In this document: positions 1-10,800 of the stretch, piece by piece
Layout of the letters: each line of letters begins with the position of its first letter
How positions within the stretch are numbered: position 1 is the stretch's first letter
DNA from: Gerris lacustris
Taxonomy: Eukaryota; Arthropoda; Insecta; Hemiptera; Gerridae
Direction: 5' to 3'
Length of the DNA: 64,000 nt
Assembly (NCBI GenBank): GCA_951217055.1
Contig: OX578276.1
Coordinates: 119,110,979-119,174,978 of the forward strand
Position numbers and translations under genes: made by a program
Notes under the pieces: generated by a model
What the model was told of the DNA's origin: nothing
The model's database searches: none
What the model saw: only the letters and a program-made list of their open reading frames with translations

Positions 1-153
1 TAAATATATAAATATACTTTGATTATGTTACAAGGAAACGATTCTTTAAGGGTAGTAAAACCACACGAGCAATGCAAAATGCCTTTTTCGCTCGAGTTGC
101 GTACCGTACTTTATCTACGATTGTTAGATTTAAATAATATATACAGAAAAAAA

Positions 154-294
154 TTAACTTGCTGTATGTAAGTTCGTATCTCTCTCTCTTGATAAAGATG
201 GCATTAATTCTTGAGGTGTATTTATTGCCGAATTAATTATTTCTGGAGGAGTATTATTCTCCACATTTTCGTCAGAGTCACTTGATTCACTCAT
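154..294 (-). pseudogene. short ORF, possible N-terminus of a tyrosine-recombinase-type (Crypton-like) transposon protein
   Basis: Reading the minus strand from an ATG at 292-294 gives 46 codons and a TAA at 154-156. The peptide starts MSESSDSDENVENN, acidic and Ser/Asn-rich, then has PPEIINSA and LMPSLSRER. Many arthropod ORFs with a C-terminal tyrosine-recombinase-like domain start with an acidic stretch followed by a PxEI...LLPxKSxExYE pattern, and this peptide follows that order up to SRER, where the expected helix is lost. I see no further domain before the window edge, so this is either a truncated relic or a first exon. The family assignment rests on remembered pattern only. The ORF is short enough that chance cannot be excluded. 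Confidence 0.25.
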
Positions 295-400
295 TGTTTT
301 TCACTAAAAACTCGATATAAACCGTTACTTTAATAAAAAAAAACAGCAAATTAGTTTTGTTAAATGTAAACAAACTTGCTAATCGTGCGTAAAGCTGAAG

Positions 401-443
401 AATTCCTCTTCTTTACCACACTGTGTGGTAAAGAAGAGGAATT
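401..443. repeat. perfect inverted repeat, 21-bp arms, 1-nt centre
   Basis: Arms 401-421 and 423-443 are exact reverse complements around a single T at 422. The left arm starts AATTCCTCTTC and the right arm ends GAAGAGGAATT. Transcribed from either strand it would fold into a snap-back hairpin. No target duplication or neighbouring copy is evident. Confidence 0.9.
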
Positions 444-1605
444 GTTCAGATCTATGAGACGCGCATGCGCAATGAATACAAGTACGTCAATAATCACTTT
501 CTACGCATCTAAACAAAGATATAATGTTTATATTTCGTATCAATCGTAGATAAATATCATTACATCTAATTTTTAAAAAGTACTAGAATTTAATTCTAAT
601 TTTTGATTTTTCTTTTCTTTCTCTTGAAGTTAACATTTAAAATGATATCAGTATATCTTCAATTGTAAAAATGTTAAGAGAAAATGAAAAAATAATGTAT
701 GCAAAGGTTTTTCCAGTGGTATTGGACATATATATAGAAAGCTTGAAACGATGATATTTTTACATGGCAATCTATTACATGTTTTATTTTTTATGACCGG
801 TAGAGTATTTATCTATCATTAAACATGTTAAAGCTGTGAAAAGTTACAACTGATCACTGAGTAAACTTTTTTTTTTTTAGATGTCCGCGCGTTAAGACAA
901 GGTAGGTAACCCAACTGTTCCACGTCATTAGGCATGTTCTTATAGGCAAACTAATATTATCTATAGAAGGGCTCAAGGTGGCAAGCGCGAGTCCATCCTT
1001 CAAGCAAACGGATTATTTTTTCGTAGTCTAAGACAACTTTCTTTCCAACCATGAGCCACCTTTCATGTAAAAAATGAAATGGTAGGGGGAAAAAAGATAA
1101 AGAAAAACCAAGACAACCCTTTACGTGAAGGGCTTCCTTGAGCCTTCTATAAACCTTATATTTTTTTAATCTTTTCTTTATAGGACTATCGCACATCTGC
1201 TCTATTGTATAATATTATGAAAACACATTTCGACCATTTGTATTAGTTTTTACATATTTAATGTCTTCAAATATATATATGGATATATCGTTATATTAAC
1301 ATGCGTGAGATTAATATTCCAATATAACCATTGTGCATATACATATAACATACAGTACTATTAATATTCTAACGTATCGAATTAATTTTATAAGAAGTTG
1401 TTTTAAAATAAGATTGATTGGCACAAGATATTAATAAATTAAAAGACTAAAAACGGGATGAGAAAGTTTGCTAAATAAATGGCTAAACGAAATTTTATGG
1501 AGCCAAAAAAATTATATTACCAATGTGACAATAATAGTTAAGGAAAGGTCAATACTAAATCAAAACAATTACATTTAATTATTACACATGCATACTTATC
1601 CAGCT
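444..1605. other. no supported gene
   Basis: AT-rich sequence. A 79-codon minus-strand ORF at 957-1196 has no recognisable motif and I do not support it. No repeat ends or RNA genes were seen. Confidence 0.6.
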
Positions 1606-1860
1606 CTACAGCCGAACTTTATCTTCCTGCGCTATCTTCCTCCGTTCATCTCCATTAGCCGCCTTCAGTTTCCATCCTCTGATGTTCATTGCTATTAAGT
1701 CCTGGTCCACATTACTTATCCATCTAGTATTTTATCCCTGTTTTCATCGGTTGAACAATCTTCCTTCCAAAATTTATTTACGGATCCTTTTCTCAGGCCT
1801 ATGCTCAAGACTCAAGATGGCCTAACAATATTTTTCTCTATGCTTTTATAAATCATCATG
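1606..1860 (-). pseudogene. LINE (non-LTR retrotransposon) C-terminal ORF2 relic
   Basis: On the minus strand, 1722 down to the stop at 1606-1608 reads 38 codons beginning WISNVDQDL and including IRGWK and DERRKIAQE. The order W-x-[DN]-x-V-x-x-D-L...W...A-x-x-R-x-x-W/I matches the C-terminal tail that follows the reverse transcriptase in many insect non-LTR elements. Further upstream (to about 1860) a different frame gives VNKFWKED, consistent with the segment just before that tail, so the relic is frameshifted and 5'-truncated. The clade cannot be fixed from this piece. Confidence 0.5.
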
Positions 1861-3112
1861 TCATCGTATAATGTTCTATTGCATATTGAGTGGTTTCTGG
1901 AAATTTTATATTTGCATAATATGCTCGAGAACCTGATTAAATTTGTTCATTGAGTTTTTCAAGGTTTCAAGTGATCCAAGATATTTAAAGAACTGCATCC
2001 CTCAAAATGATCTCCATCAATGAAGAGATTTCGATTTTTCTTTATTTATTCTAGTAGTTAAATATTTATAATTATTATAATTGTTTAAAATAATGATACT
2101 CTATTGGCTTTTTTATGAACATATCCTGTTAAAGAATTTTTAATTTGGCGTTTAAATTTAAGATGGTGGGCATCTAAATATATCTTCTTTTATAAGAACA
2201 AAGTATTTTTTGCCTCCTCTGCATAAGTAAATCTCAGAAACTATAGCCCCAGATTCACTAAAGGTATTAAAAACTTTTCTTTGATGAAATATTTTCTATT
2301 TATGTCTATTGATCCCCTTCATAATTCAAAATAGCCAAAAATTTTTAAGTTACCACATATCTTCAGAACAATCTGAACTAGAGCCTTGAAATTTGGAGAT
2401 AAATCACTTCTTATATAATCATAATCATAATCATACTTAACATAATCATGCTCATTAAAGTAACATGACATTAAAATTCCAGATGGTGACTATAAATATG
2501 TTTTAAAAACTAAATCCCTGTACTTATTAGAGTACAGAGCAGAGCTTCCTTTGATTATATTTAGACGCTAAACCAGGTACTTTATAAGCTTTATCATTTA
2601 AATTAGTGGCATATTATGAAATTAATGAGGTTGCTATATCTGCAGGAAAAATTAGTCGACTAGAATTTGAAAATAAGTTATTTTTAACACCACACACATT
2701 AAAAGGAGATTAAAAAAGAGAGTGACTAAGCCAAGTCCGAATCATTCTTACAAGACAGCTTGCATTTTAGAAAATGCCTCTAATTACTTATGCTTAGGTC
2801 ATTAACATACATATCAAATCCTAAGGGGTAAAATAGAGAGGGAGAATAAAAAGAGGGTGATTATGCCCAAGTTTAGAAATTAAAATAATTGGAAAAATGA
2901 TCATGTCAAACTTATTGATATTTAATTGCTACCGATTACAATTTGGGAGGTGAGAAGGGAATGGTCAAGTTTTAAAAACTTTTAGAAAATTCTTAGGTTG
3001 GAAGTCCATTCTTAGATGTAAAAATATAGGAACGCTATAGAAAGGTTATTTTTTTCTTTTTTTAATAGGTTGTTATGATAAGGTTTCTTGTTATTTTTTT
3101 ACATTCAAATTT
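1861..3112. other. no supported gene; likely intergenic or 5' intron of the hydrolase gene
   Basis: AT-rich, without ORFs or repeat termini that I can support. If the splice acceptor at 3129-3130 is used, part of this stretch is the first intron of the downstream hydrolase gene. Confidence 0.5.
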
Positions 3113-3130
3113 ATTTTTGTTTTTTTTCAG
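3113..3130 (+). promoter_or_regulatory. putative 3' splice acceptor in the 5'UTR of the hydrolase gene
   Basis: A long T-rich tract runs directly into TTTTTTTTCAG, ending at 3130, which is 117 bp before the ATG at 3248. This is a strong-looking polypyrimidine-AG acceptor and suggests a spliced 5'UTR. The donor exon was not located. Confidence 0.45.
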
Positions 3131-3247
3131 GCCTGCATTATCATTGATGACAGGAGAGGTTACAATAAAATGTTGTGTTTATGAAAGGTCAAAGGCAATG
3201 TTATACTTTTTTAATCAAATAATTAATTTAATATAAAAAAAATTCAA

Positions 3248-4138
3248 ATGAATATTTCTGTTAAATATGAGTTATTGTGCATAAGCCGTAAATTTTCTAG
3301 GAGTCTTGTGAATAATCTTGGACAATTCTACTCGTCAAATTCTTCAGATAGTATTGATATGGTTTATGATACTTACGGTAAATCTCCTTTAGTTATCCTA
3401 CATTGTTTGTTTGGATCGAAATCAAATTGGATCGCTTTAGCCAAAGCATTAAACAAATCGTTGAACAGGACTGTGTACGCATTGGATCTGAGAAATCATG
3501 GCGACAGTCCACACAGCGACGACTTTAATTACGAACTCTTGTCTTTGGATATACAAAGGTTTTTGGACAAATTATCTATAAATAAAGTTGTGATTATGGG
3601 ACACAGTATGGGAGGTAAAGCAGCGCTGTACTACGCTATGAAACGTCCTGATGTAGTCGAGAAATTAATAGCCATTGATGTTTCACCGTTTTCATCAAGT
3701 GCCGGAAGAGACGGCATGATTGAAATAATGAGAGTTATGAAATCGGTTCAAGTAGATTCATCGGTTTCTTCAGGCAATGGGAAGAAGATAGCACGTCAGC
3801 AAATGCTCAAACAATTAAACAGCCATACAGTTGTCGACTTCTTGCTTCTAAATTTCTTCAAAACGAAAGAAGGCCCATTTAAGTGGCGTTTAAACATAGA
3901 TTCACTTGAAAAAAACTTCTATGAACATATCACAGTTTTCCCAAAGCTTACGGAGAAACTAGAAAGGCAAGTCCTGTTTATCGTGGGTTTAAGATCTGAT
4001 TATATAACTCCTGACGAAGAGAGCAAAATATCCGAATTTTATCCTAATAGTAAATTTGTGTATTTGAATACAGGTCATTGGGTCCACGCAGAGGACCCTA
4101 CAGAAGTAATAAAAGAAGTAACCAACTTCCTAAAATGA
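3248..4138 (+). CDS. ABHD11: ABHD11-like alpha/beta hydrolase, probably mitochondrial
   Basis: An uninterrupted 296-residue ORF runs from ATG to TGA. An N-terminal stretch rich in K, R and S and poor in acids (about residues 1-30) is compatible with a mitochondrial presequence. The alpha/beta hydrolase fold follows: LVILHCLFGS (residues 48-57, oxyanion strand), YALDLRNHGDSP (78-89), the nucleophile elbow GHSMGG with Ser120, WRLNID with Asp218, and GHWVHAED with His277. The 59-residue gap between Asp and His, the RNHGDSPH motif and the C-terminal GHWVHA are hallmarks of ABHD11, whose human member is a mitochondrial serine hydrolase of about 315 residues. Length and triad are intact, so the gene looks functional. 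The reading frame is intronless here. The start was chosen because it is the first ATG in frame and leaves room for a presequence. The exact lipid or acyl substrate cannot be read from sequence. Confidence 0.93.
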   Translation: MNISVKYELLCISRKFSRSLVNNLGQFYSSNSSDSIDMVYDTYGKSPLVILHCLFGSKSNWIALAKALNKSLNRTVYALDLRNHGDSPHSDDFNYELLSLDIQRFLDKLSINKVVIMGHSMGGKAALYYAMKRPDVVEKLIAIDVSPFSSSAGRDGMIEIMRVMKSVQVDSSVSSGNGKKIARQQMLKQLNSHTVVDFLLLNFFKTKEGPFKWRLNIDSLEKNFYEHITVFPKLTEKLERQVLFIVGLRSDYITPDEESKISEFYPNSKFVYLNTGHWVHAEDPTEVIKEVTNFLK

Positions 4139-4158
4139 GTATCAGCAAATATTTTCCT

Positions 4159-4336
4159 TTAAGTTTTAGTGAAGTGTGGAAGAAAATTGATTGCATTAAC
4201 GGCAACCGCTGCATGGTCAAGCATTCTACGAGCCGTTAGTATTCTCTTTTGAAATGATCTGACTAACGTAAGACCTTCAACCCATAAATGACAGTCTTCT
4301 GCATTACAGCAATGGCCTTGTCTTACAATATTGCTG
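4159..4336 (-). CDS. possible terminal exon of an unrecognised convergent gene
   Basis: The minus strand is open from above 4356 down to a stop at 4159. A plausible splice acceptor (TTCTACAG read on the minus strand, AG at 4337-4338) precedes the segment. The peptide after it is not low-complexity: it contains C, H and W-rich CCNAEDCHLWVEG followed by a helical stretch with LVRSFQKRILTARRML. That is unusual for random AT-rich sequence, and it lies tail-to-tail with the hydrolase gene, where a convergent neighbour would end. I do not recognise a family. Against it: no upstream exon was found, and the region may simply be the hydrolase 3'UTR. Confidence 0.3.
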
Positions 4337-4362
4337 CTGTAGAATGTATATGACAATGTACT

Positions 4363-4368
4363 AATAAA
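4363..4368 (+). terminator. polyadenylation signal AATAAA for the hydrolase gene
   Basis: AATAAA lies 225 bp after the stop codon in an otherwise ORF-free plus strand, at a plausible distance for a short 3'UTR. Confidence 0.5.
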
Positions 4369-4421
4369 TATAACCTCATGTAGTACAATTTACCTTATTT
4401 CTTGACGACATCGAAGTACAC

Positions 4422-4454
4422 GTGGAGGAGCTTATATACGGTAAGCTCCTCCAC
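4422..4454. repeat. perfect inverted repeat, 13-bp arms, 7-nt loop
   Basis: GTGGAGGAGCTTA at 4422-4434 is exactly complementary to 4442-4454, with loop TATACGG. The following CTTACCG echoes the loop and arm junction. Confidence 0.85.
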
Positions 4455-4870
4455 TTACCGTGATCCAATTTGATTTCGATCGCCTGTACTATTTATCATA
4501 GAAAGTTGAAATAGGGCTCAAATTGTGCAGAATTAAAATTAGGAATGAAGCCTGTGATTAGATTTTTGATATCTTGCTTAGAACCAGTATAATTGTAATT
4601 TTACTGTTTTTTCCTAACCTTAAAGAGCGGTAGAGCCTTAAAGTTAACGAGATAACTCCGTTAAAGGTACTTTCTGACTTGTAGGGACAATTGACAGTTC
4701 ACTACATAAATTATGATATACTTCCATAATAATTTTTCCAATAAGCTTTTCATTAAATGCTCCATAATAATTCCAACCGTCAACATTCATTAAATTGTTA
4801 AATCGATACTTACTTTCATGTAAGAAATAGAGATTAAATAAAAATGTTGACACTTTTAAAAATAGCCTGC
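4455..4870. other. no supported gene
   Basis: AT-rich intergenic sequence. The minus-strand ORF that spans 4644-4901 begins inside a copy of repeat family T and is not supported as a gene. Confidence 0.5.
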
Positions 4871-5610
4871 CAATTACTGTGGCACATAGCTTTCTCGCCA
4901 CCTATCACGTACTTTAATGATGTTTTGCTCCTATGGCCCTTGTTTGTCAAATTTAGTTAATCTCCCCCCCCCCCCCCCCTCTTATTTGAATCATTATTGA
5001 AAATAATAATTATTACATGAATAAAATAAGTCTCAAATAAGCAAAGTTTAGTGAGCGCAGATGGTAGAAATTATCGTATCTTTGGACAAATTTTGAAAAT
5101 CAGATGAGTACTTCTAAAGATATAGGTGTTAATAAAAAATACTGGGCCAATTAGTGTGGCACATAGCTTCGTCCAGTCTTATTTTGATTACTATAATGAT
5201 ATTATACTATTAAAACCTATTATTGTCAAATTTATTTAATTTTCCCCCGATTTTAAAACTGTCAAAATTGTTTGGATTTTTTACATTAATTGATAATTCA
5301 AATTTAGCGAAAATTAAAGGAGCCCCGATAGTTGAAATTACTCTGGGGTTGCATTTTCCACAAACCATCAAAATCAGACCGACAGACCAACAGACCAACA
5401 GACCAACAAACAGACACGAACCCAAAAATGTTCCCTGATGTCTGAAATGGATTTCTGTCTTGGAATTTCTGAAATTCGAGACCTAAAACATATTCGTTCT
5501 TTGAAGAGATCATATAGCTTCCGTTACCTACGGTAAGCTCGGAACCAATAGTCTCCCAATAATTGTGGCACATAGCTTCCTCGCATACTTTATATTTGTT
5601 ATGCTTTAAT
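4871..5610 (+). repeat. dispersed repeat family T: one copy and two flanking fragments
   Basis: Three occurrences of the signature GGCACATAGCTT(C/T)CTCGC (near 4880, 5157 and 5565) start repeat units. The middle unit continues through a C-rich patch, CTGTCAAAATTGTTTGGAT, a GACAGACC microsatellite (about 5380-5415) and ends with CTTCCGTTACC...GGTAAGCTCGGAA near 5550. The same head and tail recur at 24.3-24.9 kb and 35.9-36.2 kb, and a minus-strand copy lies at 51.8-52.1 kb. A 15-nt C run sits near 4965-4979. No protein is encoded; ORFs here are by-products. Confidence 0.7.
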
Positions 5611-6454
5611 GTTATCTTGGGTTAGCTCGAAAGGAAATAGCCAAGTAAATGAATACTTAATTCATTTTGAACACCCAAGCATTTGTACGAGGATTATTAT
5701 AAGACTTAGCTGTTAATTTCTTCCGCTATCACATTATCCGAAACCATAAAACGGTTTATCTTAGAGGAAAAATGTTACGTCTGGTCTCTCAGAGGTTGAT
5801 AACTATCAGAAGAACAATGAGGAACAGAACAGACTTGAAAATATGGGATAATGGAGGAATATGTTAATGTCCTAACACCTTTCTCATGGCCACGACCAGA
5901 GAAAGTAGGTAATGAATGTACAAAACTCCCCATGAAAAAAAGTGAAAAGAAAAGAGGTTTTAACTACCCACTAAATATTATCGGAGAAACCACTTAAACA
6001 ACAGAAAAACAACTCAGTCATCTTACATCCTAACAAGAACAGCTGACCATTGTTTTACACAGCTTTATCTCTAAGTAGCTTAAAATCGGATTATTAATGT
6101 GAATTATTTGTAAGGAGATCATTTAAACAACAACAGTAACAAGAAAGCAGAGAAGTAAAGCAAACATAAAAATAAAAAAGAAATACGGTAAAACCCGTTA
6201 TACAAATGATGGCAGGTGAATAATGTATATATATATTCATTTTAAGGTTCCGTGTTTTTTTCCAATACTAAGGAAAAGTAGTCCCTTTTAAAGCAGGTGA
6301 TCTCTGAGAAAGATTTTACATTAAAAACATATTGAAGTAAAAGGCATTTTTAAATTATTAGAATAAGGAACGGACAGGGATTAAATGATGACCAATGACT
6401 ATTAACCAATTTAAGAATAGCCTAATGTAATTGGAAAGTTTAAATATATCAAGG
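5611..6454. other. no supported gene
   Basis: AT-rich with simple (TA)n near 6225. Nothing else recognised. Confidence 0.6.
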
Positions 6455-6695
6455 AATAACCAAATCATTTGTATAATCGAGTAGTGCCCGACGGCGATGA
6501 CTCACCTCCAAATGATTTGTTATTGCTGTGCTAAGGCAACCTCATTTATTCCAATAAAAATAATTGTTTCTTTGGATTTGTTGGTCTTCAAATAGATATA
6601 ATAACATACCTAAAGAGAAATCCAAATTAATATACTTAATTTTACTTTTTATCTAAATAAAAAATTAAGCTCGTTGCCGCTGGCTTAACGGCTTG
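6455..6695 (+). repeat. dispersed repeat family X, uninterrupted copy
   Basis: Contains ATAATCGAGTAGTG, CTAAGGCAACC, TTTGTTGGTCTTC and AATTAAGCTCGTTGCCGC in the same order as the copies at 38.5-39.4 kb (plus, interrupted) and 21.84-22.05 kb (minus). Confidence 0.6.
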
Positions 6696-9135
6696 TAATT
6701 ATCAAACCAGAGAATGTTATTAATTCTTGGAATAGCGAAATTTCATTAAACGATTGTCAAATTTTCATCGTATGTCAAAATAAAATGATGAAGAATGCAA
6801 AATTGTTAAATAAAATTGATCTTAACTTGTATTTCATTTTATGTCAAATTTCAAATTTTTCTGTTCTTTTAGTTAATGGAGCATTTTTAATAAAAATAGT
6901 AAAAAGAAGTTAGATGTTTTAATTCAAATATAAAACCTTGAAATTATTATATTTTATTAATAATTGTAGTCAGATTATGAACTTAATAAGTATTCATAAT
7001 AAAATTGATTTAATAAAAGCAGAGAATTTTTTGAAAATTGGTATTTATGTGACTATCACTAAAACATCATCACTATTACGTCTTTTCTGCTGATATATTA
7101 AGTTAATAATTTGTTTTATTACTATCGATAAGAGATATTAAGATACCTAATAAATATTCTAATCTTTTAACTATGCACTTTGGGATACCAAATGAGCATG
7201 TCATTAACATCAACTAATGTGGTAGTCAATTGATAAACTAGGTCCATGAAAGCGATAAGCATTAAATCTTTTTATATGGTGATAGTATAGTCTAAGACTT
7301 TCTACAGTTTGAGATTAAATACAAATTAAATGTATTTTTACACAAAATTCTTTATTAGAAAGTTAACTCACATTATTTTGTTTATTTGTATATTATATTT
7401 TTATACTTAACAGTTATTGTAATCATTATATTAGTGGTTATTTTAGACCTTGTTTTGATTTTTTTGTTTGACCTTGCTGACCATGTTCAGTTGTTTTGTG
7501 AAAAGACCTAATGTCATGTAAAGTGCTCTTACTTTGCAAAAACCTAACAGCATACTCATTTCCTCCGTGCATTAAATCAGTTGATCTCATGACTACTACG
7601 AAAATAATTAAACGAGATTCAATCTGTAACATTGGGTTTATTAAATAACAACTACTACTAGGATTATTACTAGAACGTATACATGATAATCTTATCTACA
7701 GACTGAAATGATAATATAGAAATTAACTTTTAGATACAAGTGCGTCCGCTTTCTTGAGAACACTATAATTGATATTTTACAACTTTAAAATGTGTACGGT
7801 TGATTTAACTTTAGAATCCTCTACAAGTAACTAATACTTCCGTAGATTTTTCAGAAACAAGTAAATTAGCTTTGTAAATTGTGTATTAAGATAAATACAA
7901 ATGTTAAATAAATAATGAGTAATATCCAATTGTTTAATAAGTGCATTATAAGTATTAGGTATAAGTAAATTAATTTTAGAAACTATGAAGACAGTAATTA
8001 GTAGAAGAGTATGCAGAACAGCACGAGGGTAACATGAAGTGAAAGCACTTAGTAATAATAAAAATTAAAATTACAGCAAGTAAAGAAATTTGCGATAAAA
8101 ACAAATTTCAAATTAGACCAATAGGTGCATTCAGTAAAATGAAAAAAATATGTAATTTCATATACGTAGTAATTAATGAGAATAAAAACTAGTGTGTATT
8201 ATTGTGTCGACGTTCCGCTTCTATTGCTGGGATCGTTAAAGGGAAATAGAGTATAGCAATGTTGACTAATATTTAAAGAAAACTGATCGTAGTTTAGTAA
8301 GTACGTGCACATAAGTAGGTCAGGATTTGGAATAAGCGATTTTCAGTACAATTTTTGACTAAGGAAGTAAATAGTTAATGCTAGAATTAGACTAAACATC
8401 TTAATTCATTATGTAACTAGAGATTGCTAATTAGTGTATCATTATTTACTGAATCCATAATAATAATTAATTTTCATTATCGTTATTTTGTAATCGAGTC
8501 CATTCCGAGTATAATAAACTAGTACTGGAACACAAAAAAATGGTACTTTAGAAGATTTCGTACGAAGTTTGATAGCGTCGTCCTCCTGTGAAAAGTTCAC
8601 CAAGGCTTAATTTCGCTTTTCGTAAGATTACATCAGAGGTGCGTAGTATAATGTGTAATCTTATATTCGTGTATATAAGAGTGCGTAATCGACGTAACGC
8701 ATTTCACTAATTAGCGGCCCAACACTTACACAATGAAAGTTCGCACGCACCACAGCTAATTCCTTTTATTACTACAATCCGCGTTAATATTTTCTGTTGA
8801 TATAAGAGATAATTTTCATACATAATTAATTATTGAAAAGAATAAATTTGTTTTTTTGTTGTTTAACTTATTATATATTGTGCGTATGAATGGGAAGGTG
8901 TTGATAACGAATCGTTTCCTTGAAGTTAAAAAAAAATTCCATCTTTAAATCAGGAAACATTTTGATCTTCTGTTCACAGCAAAATATTAGCTCTGAATAG
9001 ATATAATGATAATAAACTCACTCGAATAATTAATAATTGATATTTCCATAAAAAGTATTCCAATGAATAAGTTTATATATTAAAGAAATCGTTACGTCAA
9101 ATTTTCTCGTATACTACATCGTTTGACAATCTAAA
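6696..9135. other. no supported gene
   Basis: A 2.4-kb AT-rich stretch. The minus-strand ORF at 7438-7632 has no recognisable content. No RNA gene or repeat boundary was seen. Confidence 0.6.
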
Positions 9136-9139
9136 TTAA

Positions 9140-9698
9140 CCCTCGGGAACGCGCGGTCCTGTGAGGCCTAAATTTGAAATATAACTGTGAAATTGAGATA
9201 GATGTGGTTGCGATTGGAAGATAGGGATTTTTCTAGCTACATTTCTTGCTTTTATCAAGAGAATCAGTCACTGTTTGACATCCTACGCGATTATACTTGA
9301 ATTCTGTGCCCATATTGTCCTGACAGGGGACCCGCGCCACTTACACTTAAATTTTAGTATTACGCTAATTTTAGTGAAATTTATACACATAAGACAAAAT
9401 AAATTAATATGGTACCTGAATTCAAAAATAAAATAATAAAAATATACAGAAAAAATTTAAAAATTGAAAATTATAATTGAGACTGACTAATTTTGTGCTT
9501 ATCAGTATGAGACTAAACAACGGTTTTTTATAAATTAAGAAAATAATAAAACAATAAAACTAATTTAAATATGTTTTGTAATATTTTGCTAAAATTATTT
9601 CAAGTTTATATTTATTTAATCTGTTGTATGGGCATATAAAACCGATTAACTCCTATCAGGGTCCGCGCCTCCTCGTGTAGACCTCGCGCACCCGAGGG
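9140..9698. mobile_element. piggyBac-type non-autonomous element (MITE) with TTAA duplications
   Basis: TTAA at 9136-9139 and 9699-9702 flank a 559-bp element. The ends are CCCTCGGGAACGCGCGGTC and, read in from the other side, CCCTCGGGTGCGCGAGGTC: 16 of 19 positions match. A TTAA target and ends starting CCC are the defining features of piggyBac transposons. There is no transposase ORF inside, so mobility would depend on an enzyme supplied elsewhere. The GC-rich ends contrast with the AT-rich interior. Confidence 0.8.
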
Positions 9699-9719
9699 TT
9701 AAATAATAATAATATCGAA

Positions 9720-10140
9720 TTTAATTGTTTATTAAGTGCTCTATTGGTAATTTTTAATTTTTCTCCAATTTGAAGCAAAGTCGGATTTACTTTCATCGAT
9801 ATCTTGGAAAAAAGATTTTAACCGAAAAAAGATATTATATTGTTAAATTACAAAATCTAAATTTTTGGTCAAAATCGTTTGATTTTTTTCTTTTATTTCG
9901 AGAAATAAGTTTCATTCAAGATATATCAGAGTTCTAGGGATTAGCGTCCCCAAATTTAGAGCTAAAATTAATTTCTCCGACATTGCCTTGAGGTATGACT
10001 TTTCTGAACATGTATGCCAAATTTTATTCAAAATCCGTCCATTGGTTTTAGTATAACTTTATACACTCGTATATGAGAAAGTAAATAAGCCTTCGAATTA
10101 TTAGTGTGGTACGCAGCTTTCTCGCATCTTATTCACTGAA
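9720..10140 (-). repeat. dispersed repeat family V (minus copy) joined to a family T fragment
   Basis: Read on the minus strand this contains the family V core: a phrase about ATTTTGAATAAAATTTGGCA, then the complement of GGGGACGCTAATCCC and TTAGCTCTAAATTTGGGG. Related copies lie at 10.39-10.80, 14.16-14.60, 18.2-18.64, 21.23-21.48 and 41.34-41.79 kb. At 10100-10130 a TGTGGTACGCAGCTTTCTCGC stretch is a family T head. Confidence 0.5.
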
Positions 10141-10384
10141 CGAATTGTCACATTAGTATAAAGTATAATGAAATGGATTCCAAAATATGAGTTTTAATAA
10201 GTCAGTTGTGGATATTGTTTCTTGACCATAATGAAAAATTCTACTGAAAATACATAATAACCGAAATTAAAGTCCAGCAAAAGACTACTGCAACATCAGT
10301 TTATAATAATTGTAATAAAGATTAAATCAAAGATTGCATGCATGCTAAGAAAAATCATATGATCTAAATACCGATGTGAAGAAT

Positions 10385-10800
10385 GATTTTCAGTTCATTT
10401 TTAATTTGGGGAGCCATCCCCCCAAAAACTATGAAATAAACGAGAATAGAAATATTTCTCGAAAACGGCTCCCAAAAATTTTAAAAATATATTCTAAAAT
10501 GTAGTTCATTGAAATAAGAATCAAATCAAATAAGTTGTTTTCGCGGAGAAAATCTAGTTCCTAAAAAAATAGCTATAAACAAGGACCGGATTTGATTGGG
10601 ATAGGAGTTTTTTAACGGCAAATTAACATAAAATGTTCAATAATAATTAAGTGTACCCACAAAAACCGAAACAATTGATAAAAATAAAAACACTGGACCA
10701 GTGGAATTGTAACCGCCATTTTGTTTTGCTTCCGAAGTCGTTTTAATGACGTTTGTTTAAAATTCACTAATCATTTATTTGTTTCCCGTATTAGTTATCG
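10385..10800 (+). repeat. dispersed repeat family V (plus copy)
   Basis: Shares GGGGAGCCATCCCCCCAAAAA, GAGAAAATCTAGTT and AATAATTAAGTGTACC-type segments with the copies at 18.3 and 41.5 kb. Degenerate; no ORF. Confidence 0.5.

Noticed and set aside
5210..5573. Three ORFs containing CLFVGLLVCWSVGL-type text
   Set aside because: They arise from the GACAGACC microsatellite inside family T; the same text appears in other T copies.
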